The translations under genes were made by a program, and so were the position numbers. This document shows, piece after piece, positions 63,753 through 64,000 of a stretch of 64,000 bases of DNA. Position 1 is the first letter of the stretch; every line of letters begins with the position of its first letter. The DNA is from an uncultured Ruminococcus sp. (GTDB lineage Bacteria > Bacillota > Clostridia > Oscillospirales > Ruminococcaceae). Location: positions 62,001 through 126,000 of the forward strand of contig CACZFN010000002.1 of assembly GCA_902780505.1 (NCBI GenBank). Direction: 5' to 3'. The notes under the pieces are model-generated. The model saw only the letters and a program-made list of their open reading frames with translations, was not told the DNA's origin and did not search any database.

Positions 63753-64000
63753 TATTTTTCTGCCTCCCCATTTTCTTCTGTCTTGTTTTCGTCCTCAGGT
63801 GCATTTGCGCTTATTGTAAGCGCTACATCGCCGAGGCTCCACCTCTCGGAATCATCATCTTCAAGGTTGTATTCACTCCAGTCTACCTTCGCAAGAAGCT
63901 TACCGTTTTTCTTAGTTTCATCCTCGATATCTTTTAGTTCTCTTATAAGTTCGGTAACGTCATCTCTGTCCTTAACGGAAACCTCACCAAGAGTAATAAC
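63752..64000 (-). CDS. pilN: PilN-like pilus alignment protein (5' part outside window)
   Basis: Only the last 82 residues are visible. They fit the C-terminal ferredoxin-like part of PilN: a VITLGEVSVKDRDDVTELIR strand-helix, then WSLGDVALTISA as a late strand, and an acidic tail. The identification depends mainly on the overlap with a PilO-like gene. The gene enters from the right edge. Confidence 0.72.
   Translation of the reverse strand, partial: VITLGEVSVKDRDDVTELIRELKDIEDETKKNGKLLAKVDWSEYNLEDDDSERWSLGDVALTISANAPEDENKTEENGEAEK

Overview
The window looks like a chromosomal segment of a low-to-mid GC anaerobic Firmicute (Clostridia), probably a Ruminococcus-like member of the Oscillospiraceae. 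This rests on gene content and style: a YpeB-type spore germination protein, Firmicute-type ThiI without a rhodanese domain beside a cysteine desulfurase, an Ala T-box leader before alaS, a comEC-holA pair, glycogen genes, a xylose isomerase, a GH113-like mannanase, Gram-positive type IV pilus genes, strong AGGAGG ribosome sites and many TTGaca-17-TATAAT promoters. The genus is inference. No rRNA, tRNA, CRISPR array, transposase or phage gene was seen.

Layout. 1-3.2 kb (minus): a partial PncC/CinA amidohydrolase, then a cysteine desulfurase-thiI operon. 3.4-9.8 kb: ypeB, a 6-phosphofructokinase with an unannotated partner, a methyl-accepting chemotaxis protein with a repetitive acidic tail, and a polysaccharide deacetylase. 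9.9-16.4 kb: a membrane-anchored M4 metallopeptidase/VWA/zinc-ribbon fusion, then a small membrane protein with a P1B-type metal ATPase. 16.4-25.8 kb: a membrane LuxR regulator followed by a 2456-residue surface protein with a sortase-like tail. A palindrome in front of the large gene may be the regulator's operator.

25.9-33.6 kb: glycogen synthase, a degenerate DHHW/AlgX-like protein with an RlmA-type methyltransferase, a zinc-ribbon/C-type-lectin membrane protein, and T-box-alaS. 33.8-45 kb (all minus): xylA; a MoxR-type AAA+ ATPase; a 274-bp palindromic element; a three-gene unit of VWA protein, orphan sugar-binding lipoprotein and GGDEF-like membrane protein with a GGDKF signature; and glycogen phosphorylase. 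45.4-53.2 kb (all plus): HIT protein, comEC, holA, RNase M5-like Toprim protein, an MBOAT protein lacking its catalytic histidines, a cytoplasmic GH113-like glycosidase, a DUF3783-like protein and an EamA transporter.

53.3-64 kb: a type IV pilus locus. On the minus strand, in transcription order, are PilN (partial), PilO, three large pilin-like proteins, PilB and PilT, followed by a small lipoprotein. The prepilin peptidase PilD is on the plus strand between the pilins and PilB. The PilM, PilC and major pilin genes would have to lie beyond the right edge or elsewhere.

Functional themes are glycogen turnover, plant-polymer use (mannan, xylose), and an unusually rich set of modular surface proteins: VWA twice, M4 peptidase, C-type lectin, InlB-like repeats twice, and pili with large multi-domain minor pilins. 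The most interesting points are the modular pilins, the M4-VWA fusion, the parallel loss of catalytic residues in the MBOAT and DHHW proteins, the LuxR/giant-protein pair, the metal ATPase with its small partner, and several unexplained palindromic intergenic elements.
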